DNA from: Bittarella massiliensis (ex Durand et al. 2017)
GTDB lineage: Bacteria > Bacillota > Clostridia > Oscillospirales > Ruminococcaceae
Direction: 5' to 3'
Length of the DNA stretch: 64,000 nucleotides
Assembly: GCF_017566145.1 (NCBI RefSeq)
Contig: NZ_JABFCL010000001.1
Coordinates: 62,001 to 126,000, forward strand
Shown: positions 24,942-33,256 of the stretch, one piece after another
How positions within the stretch are numbered: the stretch's first letter is position 1
Layout: every line of letters starts with the position of its first letter
Notes under the pieces: model-generated
What the model saw: the letters and a program-made list of their open reading frames with translations, nothing else
Told to the model about the DNA's origin: nothing
Databases searched by the model: none
Program-made: the position numbers and the translations under genes

Positions 24942-26372
24942 GTGGAATACGAAGTTGTCATCGGGTTGGAGATCCATGCGGAACTCTCCACCAAAACCAA
25001 GATCTACTGTGGCTGCAAAAACTCCTTTGGCTCCGAGGTCAATTCCCAGTGCTGCCCCATCTGCCTGGGAATGCCCGGCACCCTGCCCACCCTCAACAAG
25101 CAGGTGGTGGAGTACGCCATCCGCATGGGGCACGCCACCCACTGCACCATCAACAACGTCACCAAGCAGGACCGGAAGAACTACATCTACCCCGACCTGC
25201 CCAAGGCCTATCAGATCTCCCAGTACGACATCCCCCTGTGCGAAAACGGCTATCTGGAGTTCATGGTCGACGGCGAGAAGAAACGGGTGGGGATCACCCG
25301 CATCCACATCGAAGAGGACGCCGGCAAGCTCATCCACGCCGACTCCTTTGACGGCTCCCTGGTGGACTTCAACCGCTGCGGCGTCCCCCTCATCGAAATT
25401 GTGTCCGAGCCCGACATCCGCAGCCCGGAAGAGGCCCATGCCTACCTGGAGACCATCCGCTCCATCCTCCTCTACCTGGACATCTCCGACTGTAAAATGC
25501 AGGAGGGGTCTCTGCGCTGCGACGTCAACGTCTCCCTGATGCCCAAGGGGTCGAACACCTTCGGCACCCGCTGCGAGATGAAGAACGTAAACACCTTTAG
25601 CGGGGCTGTCCGCGCCATCGAGTACGAGATGGCCCGCCAGAAAGAAATTCTGGATGCCGGCGGCGTCATCGAGCAGGAGACCCGCCGCTGGAACGACGCC
25701 AAGGGGGTCACCGAGCTGCTGCGCAGCAAAGAGGACGCCCAGGATTACCGCTACTTCCCCGAGCCCGATCTGCGGACCATCTACATCCCCGAGGTGCATG
25801 TGGAGGAGCTCAAGGCCACCATCCCCGAACTGCCCAACCAGAAGATCGAGCGGTATATGATCGCCTACGGCCTGCCCCAGAAAGAGGCCACCCTCATCGC
25901 CGAGGACGTGAGTCGCTCCCACTTCTTTGAGCGGTGCCTCGAAGGGGGAAAGGTGGCGCCCAAGTCGGTCTGCAACTGGCTGCTGGGCGACATCGCCAAA
26001 GTCCTCAACGAGCGGGGCTGTGAACTGGGCGATCTCGCCCTCACCCCCGAGCGGCTGGTGGAACTGATCTCCCTGATCGACCAAAAAACCATCTCCACCA
26101 CCTCCGCCAAAACGGTGCTGGAGTGCATCCTCGACGACGGGGAGATCGCCATCGACCAGATCGTCAAGGAGAAGGGGCTCGCCCAGGTCAGCGACACCGC
26201 CGTGCTGGAGGCCATCGTCGCCGAGGTGCTGGCCGAAAACGCCAAGGCGGTGGAGGACTACCACAACGGCAAGACCAATGTGCTGGGCTTCCTGGTGGGC
26301 CAGTGCATGAAGCGCTCCAAGGGGCAGGGAAACCCCGGCCTGATGCGCCAGCTGCTGGAAGAAAAAATTTAG
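24942..26372 (+). CDS. gatB: Asp-tRNA(Asn)/Glu-tRNA(Gln) amidotransferase subunit B
   Basis: 476 aa. The kinase-like subunit that activates the mischarged aminoacyl-tRNA. Seen: VIGLEIHAELSTKTKIYCGC, zinc-site cysteines CCPICLGMPG, the KQDRKNYIYPDLPKAYQISQ block, and a C-terminal YqeY-like tRNA-binding domain ending NVLGFLVGQCMK. The GTG start at 24942 has AAGGAGG upstream. The stop is followed by a hairpin with no T run. Confidence 0.97.
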   Translation: MEYEVVIGLEIHAELSTKTKIYCGCKNSFGSEVNSQCCPICLGMPGTLPTLNKQVVEYAIRMGHATHCTINNVTKQDRKNYIYPDLPKAYQISQYDIPLCENGYLEFMVDGEKKRVGITRIHIEEDAGKLIHADSFDGSLVDFNRCGVPLIEIVSEPDIRSPEEAHAYLETIRSILLYLDISDCKMQEGSLRCDVNVSLMPKGSNTFGTRCEMKNVNTFSGAVRAIEYEMARQKEILDAGGVIEQETRRWNDAKGVTELLRSKEDAQDYRYFPEPDLRTIYIPEVHVEELKATIPELPNQKIERYMIAYGLPQKEATLIAEDVSRSHFFERCLEGGKVAPKSVCNWLLGDIAKVLNERGCELGDLALTPERLVELISLIDQKTISTTSAKTVLECILDDGEIAIDQIVKEKGLAQVSDTAVLEAIVAEVLAENAKAVEDYHNGKTNVLGFLVGQCMKRSKGQGNPGLMRQLLEEKI

Positions 26373-26386
26373 AAATACCCGTTTTT

Positions 26387-26428
26387 GAGCGAGAGGGGGA
26401 GGGCCTGCGGGCTTTCCCCCTCTCTCAT
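26387..26428 (+). other. Stem-loop between gatB and glycerate kinase
   Basis: AGAGGGGGAGGGCC pairs imperfectly with GGGCTTTCCCCCTCT. There is no U tract, so it is more likely an RNA-processing or stability stem than a terminator. Confidence 0.4.
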
Positions 26429-26457
26429 CAAGGCGAAAGGGAGGGGAGACTCTGTCG

Positions 26458-27600
26458 ATGAAGCGCTACCTCGCGGTGCCCGACTCCTTTAAGGGCACCC
26501 TCACCTCTGGGCAGATTTGCGATATTCTGGCCGACTGCGTCCAGCGCTGCGATCCCTCGGCCCAGCTGCGGGCCATCCCGGTGGCGGATGGGGGCGAGGG
26601 GACGGTGGACGCCTTTCTCGCCGCCCTCGGGGGCGAGAAGATCGCCATTCCGGTGGCGGGGCCTTATTTTGAAGAGTGTTTTGCCTTCTACGGCATTTTG
26701 CAGGGCAGCCCCCGCACCGCCGTCATTGAAATGGCGGCCTGCGCCGGCCTTCCCCTGGTAGAGGGCCGGGAAGACCCTTTGCAGACCACCACCTACGGGG
26801 TGGGGCAGCTGATCGCCGACGCCCTGGCGCGGGGGTGTGAGAAGATTTTACTGGGCCTGGGGGGCAGTTGCACCAACGACGGTGGGGCCGGTGCGGCCGC
26901 CGCCTTGGGGGTTCGCTTTTTGGATGACAAGGGGGTATCCTTTATCCCCGTTGGCAGTACCCTGGGGCAGATCGCCGCCATCGACCGCTCCGGGCTCGAC
27001 CCGCGGCTGGCAGCCGCCGAAAAGGTCGCCATCTGCGACATCGACAACCCCTTTTACGGCCCCAGCGGCGCGGCGGCTGTCTTTGCCCCCCAGAAGGGGG
27101 CGAGCCCTGACCAGGTGACCCAGCTGGACGAGGGGCTTTGTTGGCTGGCGAAGACGATCCTTGCCGAAACGGGGCGGGATTTGCAGCAGCTGCCGGGGGC
27201 AGGGGCCGCCGGGGGGATGGGGGGCGGCGTCTGCGCCCTGCTGGACTTTCGGCTGCAGATGGGGATCGACGCCCTTTTGGACGCGGTGCACTTTGACCAC
27301 CTGCTGCGGGAGACCGACCTGGTCTTTACCGGGGAGGGGCGGATCGACAGCCAGAGTCTGCGCGGCAAGGTGGTTGTCGGGGTCGCCCGCCGGGCCCGGG
27401 CACAGGGGGTGCCGGTGATCGCCCTGGTGGGGGAGATCGGCGAGGGCGCAGAGGCCGCCTACGCCGAGGGGGTCTCGGGTATCTTCTCCATCAATCCCCG
27501 GGCCGAGGCCTTTGCCACCGCCCGCCACCGCAGCGCCGAAAACCTCCGGCAGACAGCAGACAATCTGCTGCACTTCTTACGGGAGATGGGCTGGCAATAA
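26458..27600 (+). CDS. Glycerate kinase
   Basis: 380 aa, GlxK/GarK family (class II), phosphorylating D-glycerate with ATP. Seen: PDSFKGTLTSGQ near the N-terminus, PVADGGEGTVDAF, IEMAACAGLPLV, LGLGGSCTNDGGAGAAAALG, and ETDLVFTGEGRIDSQSLRGKV. These are all family blocks. It stands alone between gatB and the sporulation operon and is closed by a terminator. Whether it yields 2- or 3-phosphoglycerate cannot be read here. Confidence 0.94.
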   Translation: MKRYLAVPDSFKGTLTSGQICDILADCVQRCDPSAQLRAIPVADGGEGTVDAFLAALGGEKIAIPVAGPYFEECFAFYGILQGSPRTAVIEMAACAGLPLVEGREDPLQTTTYGVGQLIADALARGCEKILLGLGGSCTNDGGAGAAAALGVRFLDDKGVSFIPVGSTLGQIAAIDRSGLDPRLAAAEKVAICDIDNPFYGPSGAAAVFAPQKGASPDQVTQLDEGLCWLAKTILAETGRDLQQLPGAGAAGGMGGGVCALLDFRLQMGIDALLDAVHFDHLLRETDLVFTGEGRIDSQSLRGKVVVGVARRARAQGVPVIALVGEIGEGAEAAYAEGVSGIFSINPRAEAFATARHRSAENLRQTADNLLHFLREMGWQ

Positions 27601-27603
27601 CCG

Positions 27604-27629
27604 ATGGGAGAAGCGGCCTCCCATTTTTT
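27604..27629 (+). terminator. Terminator of the glycerate kinase gene
   Basis: ATGGGAG / CTCCCAT with a 7-base loop and six T, directly at the stop codon. Confidence 0.85.
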
Positions 27630-27663
27630 ACTCACAAAAAGCGCCTTGTGACCTGCTTTGCAC

Positions 27664-27700
27664 AAAGGGCCCGCAGCTGATGAGCTGCGGGCCCTTTTTT
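27664..27700 (+). terminator. Second, stronger terminator before the spoIIIA operon
   Basis: A 15-bp perfect stem (AAAGGGCCCGCAGCT) with a GATG loop and a T run, only 35 bases after the first terminator. It insulates spoIIIAA from upstream transcription. Confidence 0.9.
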
Positions 27701-27715
27701 GCGTTTCGGGACAGG

Positions 27716-27744
27716 TTCTATCCCGGTGGGACAACCCATATAGT
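27716..27744 (+). promoter_or_regulatory. Candidate sigma-E promoter of the spoIIIA operon
   Basis: TTCTATC, 14 bases, CATATAGT. The -10 fits sigma-E well and the -35 fits in four of seven positions. In B. subtilis this operon is transcribed by sigma-E in the mother cell, which agrees. Confidence 0.5.
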
Positions 27745-27775
27745 GTTAGTGTACAAGTTGTGGGAGGGATGAACC

Positions 27776-28714
27776 ATGAGCCGAGAAACCCCTTTTGAGC
27801 AGGTGACAGCCGTCCTGCCCGAACCCATTCGCAGCGGCTGTCTGGCACTGCCCCGGCCCGCTTGGGAGCGCTGTCAGGAAATTCGCCTCACCTCTGGCCA
27901 GCCCGTCTCCCTCTATGGGGAGGGGCGGTTGCGCTTTCTGGGGAAAGGGGCGCTGCTGGACGAGCCCCAAGGGGCCCTCTGTGCCACCGCCGCCCAGGTG
28001 TGCTCCTGTGTGCAGGCCTGCTGCGAGTACTCCCTCTACTCCCATCAGGACCAGATTGCCCAGGGCTTTCTCACCATCCGCGGCGGGCACCGGGTGGGGC
28101 TGTGCGGCAAGCGATTTTACTCCCCCGAGACGGGGGAGACGGTGCACGAGTTCGAGGCTGTCAGCCTGCGCATCGCCCGGGGAGCGCTGCCCGCCGACCC
28201 CGCCGTCCTCCGCTTTTACCGGCTGTACGGGCTGGGGAATACCCTCATTGTCGGCCCGCCGGGCAGCGGCAAGACCACCCTTTTGCGGGGGCTCGTCCGC
28301 GCCTTCTCCGGCGGCGGATGGGAGCGCTATTTAAAGGTGGGGGTGGTGGACGAGCGGGGGGAGCTGGCCAACTGCCTGGGGGGGCAGTGCCAGACCGATT
28401 TGGGTCCGGGCGCCTTTGTACAGAGTTACTTTTCAAAAGCCGAGGGAATCTCTCGCTGTGTGCGCACCATGTCCCCCGACTTGGTGGCCTGCGACGAGAT
28501 CGGCAATGAAGAGGACGTAGCCGCCCTGCGGCGCTGTGCCGTCTCGGGGGTGTGGGTCATCGCCACCGCCCACGGCGACACGGTGGAGGACCTGCGGCGA
28601 AACCCCGCCCTGGCCCCACTGCTCAAACAGGGCTTTTTCACCCACTTTTTACAGGTCTCGCCCCGCGACTTCTCGGTCAGGGCCCGCTGCGAGAGGGGGG
28701 CTCCCTGTGGTTAA
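27776..28714 (+). CDS. spoIIIAA: Stage III sporulation protein AA (ATPase)
   Basis: 312 aa. A secretion-type AAA ATPase of the SpoIIIA-SpoIIQ channel between mother cell and forespore. Seen: N-terminal domain with IRGGHRVGLCGK, Walker A VGPPGSGKTTLL (about residue 160), GVVDERGELA, Walker B-like LVACDEIGNEED, and ATAHGDTVEDL. ATG 27776 has GGGAGGG upstream. First gene of the complete AA-AH operon. Confidence 0.96.
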   Translation: MSRETPFEQVTAVLPEPIRSGCLALPRPAWERCQEIRLTSGQPVSLYGEGRLRFLGKGALLDEPQGALCATAAQVCSCVQACCEYSLYSHQDQIAQGFLTIRGGHRVGLCGKRFYSPETGETVHEFEAVSLRIARGALPADPAVLRFYRLYGLGNTLIVGPPGSGKTTLLRGLVRAFSGGGWERYLKVGVVDERGELANCLGGQCQTDLGPGAFVQSYFSKAEGISRCVRTMSPDLVACDEIGNEEDVAALRRCAVSGVWVIATAHGDTVEDLRRNPALAPLLKQGFFTHFLQVSPRDFSVRARCERGAPCG

Positions 28715-29216
28715 GGCAATCGGCTGCCTCTTCCTCCTCTCGGCCTGTTCCCTGGGGGGGATCCACCTCTCCAGCCGCATCCGAGAACAGGAGCGGCTGG
28801 TGGAGACCCTGCTCAAGTTCTTTCGCGGAATCGAGGGGGAGCTGACCTACGGTGGCGCGCCGGTGGGGGAGCTGCTGCAAAAGGCCGCCCAAGACCCCCG
28901 CTTTGCCGGGCTCGACTTTCTCCCTCTGTGCTGCCGGGGGATGGAGACCGGCGCCTTCTCGGCCAGCTTTTGCAGCGCGGTGGAGGGGTGCCGCTGCCTG
29001 CAAAAGAGCCCCCCCTCTCTCCGCCAGCTGATGTTGGACTTTGGGAGGGAGTTTGGCACCCGCCCCTCTCCGGTGGAGCTCTCCCGCCTGGCCCTGTTGG
29101 TGCAAAAGCTGGAAGAACAGCTGGAGGAGACCCGAGAGGTCTACCGGAAAAACGGAAAGATGTACAACACCCTGGGGGTGCTGGCGGGGCTGGGCCTCTC
29201 CATCATCCTCTGGTAG
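28707..29216 (+). CDS. spoIIIAB: Stage III sporulation protein AB
   Basis: 169 aa. One N-terminal membrane helix (about residues 3-16), a long helical middle (LVETLLKFFRGIEGEL, the GspF-like part), and a C-terminal helix ending LGLSIILW. The GTG start at 28707 overlaps the spoIIIAA stop and has GAGAGGGGGG 6 bases upstream. The order in the operon supports the name. Confidence 0.9.
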   Translation: MVKAIGCLFLLSACSLGGIHLSSRIREQERLVETLLKFFRGIEGELTYGGAPVGELLQKAAQDPRFAGLDFLPLCCRGMETGAFSASFCSAVEGCRCLQKSPPSLRQLMLDFGREFGTRPSPVELSRLALLVQKLEEQLEETREVYRKNGKMYNTLGVLAGLGLSIILW

Positions 29217-29237
29217 CCCCAAAAGGAGGACGCGAAA

Positions 29238-29432
29238 ATGGACGTAGATCTCATCTTCAAAATTGCCGCCATCGGCATCATCGTGGCGGTACTCAACCAG
29301 GTGCTCATCCGCTCCGGACGGGAGGAACAGGCCATGCTCACCACCCTGGCGGGGCTCATCGTGGTTTTGATGATGATCATCGGGGAGATCAGCACCCTGT
29401 TTGACACCGTCAAGGCCATCTTCGACCTGTGA
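29238..29432 (+). CDS. spoIIIAC: Stage III sporulation protein AC
   Basis: 64 aa with two membrane helices joined by a short loop (LIRSGREEQAMLTT), the standard form of this small subunit. AGGAGG lies upstream. It resembles holin-like or stator-like small membrane proteins. Confidence 0.95.
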   Translation: MDVDLIFKIAAIGIIVAVLNQVLIRSGREEQAMLTTLAGLIVVLMMIIGEISTLFDTVKAIFDL

Positions 29433-29445
29433 GGCGGTGGGAGGA

Positions 29446-29835
29446 ATGAATGTGCTGGGCGTGGCGGTCTTTGCCGTCGTTGCGGCGATCCTGGCCCTCA
29501 CCCTCAAACAGTACAGCCCCCAGATCGCCGTGGTGGTGTCGGTGGGGGCGGGGGTGCTGCTCTTCGGCTACATCGCCGCCTCCCTGCTGCCGGTGTTGCA
29601 AGAGGTCCTCTCGATTTCGCTGCTCTCGGATGGGGTGGCCGAAAACATCGGCACCCTCTTCAAGTGTTTGGGGATTTGCTACGTGGTACAGCTGTCGGCC
29701 GACAGCTGCCGGGACGCCGGACAGCAGGCCATCGCCTCCAAGGTGGAGCTGGCGGGCAAGGTCGCGGTGTTGGCCCTGGCCCTGCCGATGCTGAAAACGG
29801 TGGTCTCCTTTTTGGACGACCTGATCTTTCTGTAA
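29446..29835 (+). CDS. spoIIIAD: Stage III sporulation protein AD
   Basis: 129 aa, four predicted membrane helices, with the conserved LGICYVVQLSADSCRDAGQQAIASKVELAGK. ATG 29446 follows GGGAGGA. Same size as in B. subtilis. SpoIIIAC and AD are homologous in part. Confidence 0.95.
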   Translation: MNVLGVAVFAVVAAILALTLKQYSPQIAVVVSVGAGVLLFGYIAASLLPVLQEVLSISLLSDGVAENIGTLFKCLGICYVVQLSADSCRDAGQQAIASKVELAGKVAVLALALPMLKTVVSFLDDLIFL

Positions 29836-29849
29836 AGGGGGGTGGCGCT

Positions 29850-31025
29850 GTGAGACATCCAAGAATCTTGGCCGCCCTGTTGTTGGCCCTGACCCTCCTC
29901 CTTTTTTCGCCCTGGACGGCCTTGGCCCAAGAGGGGGAAGGGGAGAGCCCCGCCACCGACACCCAGCAGATTTTGCAGGAGCAGTACGACTTGAGCGGCG
30001 CCTCCCAACTGGAGGACGCCCTTCCCGATGAGGCCAGGGACACCCTGGAGGACAGCGGCCTTCTCGACGGCGATTTGACGGGGGAGAGGGCCCTCTCCTT
30101 TCTCGACCTGCCCAGGTTGCTGGGCAGTCTCTGGGAGTCGGTCAAGGCCACCGCCAAAGAGCCCGTCCGCATTCTGGCCCTCATTGTGGTCACCATTTTG
30201 GTCTGCGCCATGGCCGAGAGCATGAAGAGCACCTTCTTTTCTGAAAGCCTCTCCCCGGTGGTGTCGGTGGTGGCCACCCTCTGCATCGCGGTGGCGGTGG
30301 TTGCGCCGGTCTACCGGCTGATTCAAGACCTCAACCAGACCCTCCTCTCCACCAACCAGTTCATCGCCACCTTCGCCCCCATCTACTCCACGGTGGCGGC
30401 TACCTCCGGCCAACCGCTGACGGCCACGGCCTACTCCGGGGTGCTGATGTTGGTGGTGCAGGGGGTGTCGGCCATCTGCTCCTCCACCATCGTCCCCCTG
30501 TTGGGGCTGATGCTGGCCTTTTCGGTCACCGGCGCGGTGCAGAGCGATCTGCGGGTCTCGGCCATCAGCGGGGGGCTAAAAAACGCGGCGGTGGTGCTGC
30601 TGACCCTGTTGCTGACCATCTTCTGCGGCGTCCTCTCGATGCAGAGCTTTGTCACCTCCGCCTCGGACAACCTGGCCATGAAGACTGGAAAACTCCTCAT
30701 CGGCAACATGGTGCCGATCGTGGGAGGGGCGGTCTCCGACGCCCTCTCCTCGGTCTACGGCTGTCTCAAGGTGGTCAAAAACGGGGTCGGGGTCTTCGGG
30801 ATCGCCGCGGTGGTGGTCTCCTTTGTGCCGCTGCTGCTGCGCTGCCTGCTCTACAAGGCCACCCTCTGGGCCGGGGCGTTCTTCTGCGACATGCTGGGGG
30901 TCTCGTCGGTGCGGGACACCCTCAAATCCATCGGCAACTGTCTCACCATCGCAGTGGCGCTCCTCTTCACCTACGCGCTGCTGGTCATCATCACCACGGT
31001 CATCGTCATGATGGGCGTCGGCTAA
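29850..31025 (+). CDS. spoIIIAE: Stage III sporulation protein AE
   Basis: 391 aa polytopic protein. A cleavable-looking signal (VRHPRILAALLLALTLLLF...ALA) is followed by an external region and about seven membrane helices, with PTYSTVAATSG-like FAPIYSTVAATSGQ and GAVSDALSSVYGCLKVVKNGVG. The start is GTG 29850 with GGGGGG upstream; the longer frame upstream is a shadow of spoIIIAD. Largest membrane subunit of the complex. Confidence 0.95.
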   Translation: MRHPRILAALLLALTLLLFSPWTALAQEGEGESPATDTQQILQEQYDLSGASQLEDALPDEARDTLEDSGLLDGDLTGERALSFLDLPRLLGSLWESVKATAKEPVRILALIVVTILVCAMAESMKSTFFSESLSPVVSVVATLCIAVAVVAPVYRLIQDLNQTLLSTNQFIATFAPIYSTVAATSGQPLTATAYSGVLMLVVQGVSAICSSTIVPLLGLMLAFSVTGAVQSDLRVSAISGGLKNAAVVLLTLLLTIFCGVLSMQSFVTSASDNLAMKTGKLLIGNMVPIVGGAVSDALSSVYGCLKVVKNGVGVFGIAAVVVSFVPLLLRCLLYKATLWAGAFFCDMLGVSSVRDTLKSIGNCLTIAVALLFTYALLVIITTVIVMMGVG

Positions 31026-31042
31026 AAAAGGGGGAACGGGTC

Positions 31043-31522
31043 GTGCAGGCAATTCAGCAGTGGGGGTTCGCCCTCTGCCTTAGCTGCATCTGCGGCGGGG
31101 TCTTCAAGATGGTGGCCCCCTCCCGCAGCATGGAGTCGGTGTTTAAGGTGGCGGTCAATGTCTTTTTTCTGGCCTGTATCGTCGCCCCCCTGTCGGGGCT
31201 GGGCGGGGTCTCGATCGCCCTCCCCTCGGCGGGGGAACTGCCCCAGGTGGGCCAGGCCCAGGAGCAGGTTGCAAAACAGGTGGCAGCCCTGGCGGCCGAG
31301 AACCTGCGCGTCCAGATCGGCGCCTATCTGGATGCGCAGGGGAAAGGGGAGGACTATGAAAAAATAGAGGTGCGCACTCATGTGGACGAGGAGGGGCGCA
31401 TAGATATTAGAGAAATCAAAATCCAAACGGGAAAGGGGCGGGACGAGGCCCTGGAACGCCAGGTCAGCGAGGCGTTCGGCCTGCCCACCTCGAGCGCGGA
31501 GGACACAGAAGATGCTGGATAG
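31043..31522 (+). CDS. spoIIIAF: Stage III sporulation protein AF
   Basis: 159 aa. Two N-terminal membrane helices (VFKMVAPSRSMESVFKVAVNVFFLACIV) and a soluble ring-building-motif domain at the C-terminus (YEKIEVRTHVDEEGRIDIREIKIQ). GTG start at 31043. Its stop overlaps spoIIIAG. Confidence 0.92.
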   Translation: MQAIQQWGFALCLSCICGGVFKMVAPSRSMESVFKVAVNVFFLACIVAPLSGLGGVSIALPSAGELPQVGQAQEQVAKQVAALAAENLRVQIGAYLDAQGKGEDYEKIEVRTHVDEEGRIDIREIKIQTGKGRDEALERQVSEAFGLPTSSAEDTEDAG

Positions 31523-32060
31523 ATGCAGGGAACTTCTCGCAAAAGTGGACAAAACAAAGCTCATTGTTATCCTGGGGGCCGTCGGGGTCTTGCTCATCTT
31601 TCTTAGCAGCCTGGGGGGCAAGTCCAAAAAGGGATCCTCCCCGAGTGCGGGCTCCTCTTCGGCCGCTGTCAGCCAGGAGGCATACGTGTCGCAGACTCAG
31701 AAGGATCTGACGGACATCCTGCAAAAGGTGCAGGGGGTCGGCCGGGTGGAGGTGATGGTCACCCTGGAGCGCTCCTCCGAGAGCCAGTACCTCTACGAGG
31801 AGAAAAAGAGCGTGGACGCCATGGCGGGCCAGAACGGCAAGAGCCGGGAGAGCACCGAGAGGAGCTATCTCTTGGTGGAGGATCAAAACGGCAAGAAACA
31901 GGCGGTGGTGCAGAGCACGCTGGAGCCGGTCATCAAGGGGGTGCTCATCGTCTGCGACGGAGGGGGCGACCCCACTGTGGAAGGGCGGGTTTTGGAGGCG
32001 GTGACGACCCTGCTGGACGTCCCCTCCAACCGCGTTTACATAGCGAAAAAAGGCGGGTAG
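31512..32060 (+). CDS. spoIIIAG: Stage III sporulation protein AG
   Basis: 182 aa. One membrane helix (KLIVILGAVGVLLIFLSSL) after a short head, a Ser-rich linker, then the ring-building-motif domain (DILQKVQGVGRVEVMVTLE ... VIKGVLIVCDGGGDPTVEGRVLEAV). In B. subtilis this protein forms a large ring in the intermembrane space. Normal for the family though the linker is short. Confidence 0.95.
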   Translation: MLDRCRELLAKVDKTKLIVILGAVGVLLIFLSSLGGKSKKGSSPSAGSSSAAVSQEAYVSQTQKDLTDILQKVQGVGRVEVMVTLERSSESQYLYEEKKSVDAMAGQNGKSRESTERSYLLVEDQNGKKQAVVQSTLEPVIKGVLIVCDGGGDPTVEGRVLEAVTTLLDVPSNRVYIAKKGG

Positions 32061-32114
32061 ACCGCCCTTTGGCACGGGGTGCCCAGAAAAGGCAGAGAAA
32101 GGGGTAAACAAATC

Positions 32115-32699
32115 ATGAAAGCAGGAAAGAAGCAGGTCATCTTGGGGGCGCTGGTGCTGGCGCTGAGCGTGGCGGTCTATCTCAACTGGCAGTTCGCCAA
32201 ATCGGGCAGCGACTTCACCACCACCGATTCCCTGTCGGCGTCAAACAACTACGGTGAAGCCGAGTATGTCAATGGCTCGGGCGGCGACAGCTCCAAGAGC
32301 GAAGAGGAGCTGGGGGAGAAGGAGGAGACCTCCGCCCCGGTGGAAAAGGGGGAGGAGTACTTCGCCGAGTCCCGCACCAACCGCCAAAAGAGCCGGGACG
32401 AGGCCCTGGACAAACTGCAAAAATCCCTCAAGGACACCACCATTTCAGAGGAGGAGAAGAAATCCCTGACCAACTCCCTCTCCTACATGGTCAAGGCGGT
32501 GGAGACCGAGGGGAAGATCGAGAGCCTCATCAAGGCCAAGGGCTATTCCGACTGCCTGGTGTACATCAACAATGAAAAGGCCGACGCGGTGGTCAAGACC
32601 GACGGCCTCAACGAGGACACCGCCAACCAGATCAAGGAGATCATCATCCGCGAGGCCGGCGTCAAAGCGGAAAATATCACAATAACCGAGGTAAAATAG
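32115..32699 (+). CDS. spoIIIAH: Stage III sporulation protein AH
   Basis: 194 aa. One membrane helix (KKQVILGALVLALSVAVYLNW), an acidic, low-complexity linker (residues about 40-85), then the ring-building domain (TEGKIESLIKAKGYSDCLVYINN) that pairs with SpoIIQ from the forespore. ATG 32115 is chosen because the protein then begins with the usual short basic head. Last gene of the operon; the next promoter starts at its stop codon. Confidence 0.94.
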   Translation: MKAGKKQVILGALVLALSVAVYLNWQFAKSGSDFTTTDSLSASNNYGEAEYVNGSGGDSSKSEEELGEKEETSAPVEKGEEYFAESRTNRQKSRDEALDKLQKSLKDTTISEEEKKSLTNSLSYMVKAVETEGKIESLIKAKGYSDCLVYINNEKADAVVKTDGLNEDTANQIKEIIIREAGVKAENITITEVK

Positions 32700-32727
32700 T
32701 TGTCTCTCTCCTTTTTTGTGGTATAAT
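32700..32727 (+). promoter_or_regulatory. Sigma-A promoter of the yqhY-like gene
   Basis: TTGTCT, 16 bases, TATAAT with a TGG extension. The -35 begins at the last base of spoIIIAH, so vegetative genes restart here. Confidence 0.75.
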
Positions 32728-32733
32728 ATACAG

Positions 32734-32748
32734 CATACAGGGTGTATG
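32734..32748 (+). promoter_or_regulatory. Inverted repeat at the transcription start of the yqhY-like gene (possible operator)
   Basis: CATACA GGG TGTATG, perfect arms, 6 bases after the -10. Its place suits repressor binding. No regulator is identified. Confidence 0.4.
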
Positions 32749-32788
32749 TTATACAGAATGATGCATTGCTATAAAGGAGGGCGCATTG

Positions 32789-33163
32789 ATGGGCGAACCC
32801 AATTTGAAGGACACCATCGGCAACCTGAAGGTCTCTGAAGAGGTGCTGGCCACCATCGCCAAGATGGCGGCGGGGGAGGTCAAGGGGGTGGCTCAGGTCA
32901 CCTGCGAGAACTCCGCCAATATCAAGGGGCTGTGGGCCAAGGCGATCCACCGCAACCCGGTGGGCATCGAGTTAAACGGCGACATCGCCACGGTGAATAT
33001 CTGCCTGGATCTCTACCAGGGAGTCAGCATCCCGGACGTCTCCTTGGCCGTGCAAAACAGCGTGAAATCCGCCATCCAGAGCATGACGGGCATCACCGTT
33101 TCCAAGGTGAATATCGTCGTGCAGGGGATCGCCTTTGAGAGTGAGAGCGGGGAAGAGCACTGA
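32789..33163 (+). CDS. Asp23/Gls24-family protein (YqhY-like)
   Basis: 124 aa of the DUF322/Asp23 family. Seen: GNLKVSEEVLATIAKMAAGEVKGVAQV and IATVNICLDLYQGVSIPDVSLAVQNSVKSAIQSMTGI split over the middle and C-terminus, the family's two blocks. In B. subtilis YqhY sits between accC and nusB and affects lipid synthesis; here acc genes are missing but nusB follows. ATG 32789 is 8 bases after AAAGGAGG; a TTG directly before is less likely. Confidence 0.9.
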   Translation: MGEPNLKDTIGNLKVSEEVLATIAKMAAGEVKGVAQVTCENSANIKGLWAKAIHRNPVGIELNGDIATVNICLDLYQGVSIPDVSLAVQNSVKSAIQSMTGITVSKVNIVVQGIAFESESGEEH

Positions 33164-33173
33164 CATTCGCCCC

Positions 33174-33209
33174 ATACCCTCCCGTGTACCGTCACAGGAG
33201 GGTATTTTT
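33174..33209 (+). terminator. Terminator between the yqhY-like gene and nusB
   Basis: ATACCCTCC / GGAGGGTAT stem with five T. Read-through may still feed the nusB operon, since no clear new promoter is seen in the following 45 bases. Confidence 0.8.
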
Positions 33210-33256
33210 GTGGGGTGGCCCCGCACCTTATATTCCAACACAGCGAGGAGACAAAT

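Noticed and set aside
23418-26264. 948-aa open frame on the minus strand opposite gatA and gatB
   Set aside because: It is antisense to two certain genes, rich in Gly, Asp, His and Leu as expected from the reverse of GC-rich codons, and has no known domain or ribosome site. The same holds for long antisense frames at 816-1850, 21093-22961, 8192-9472 and 38142-39254.
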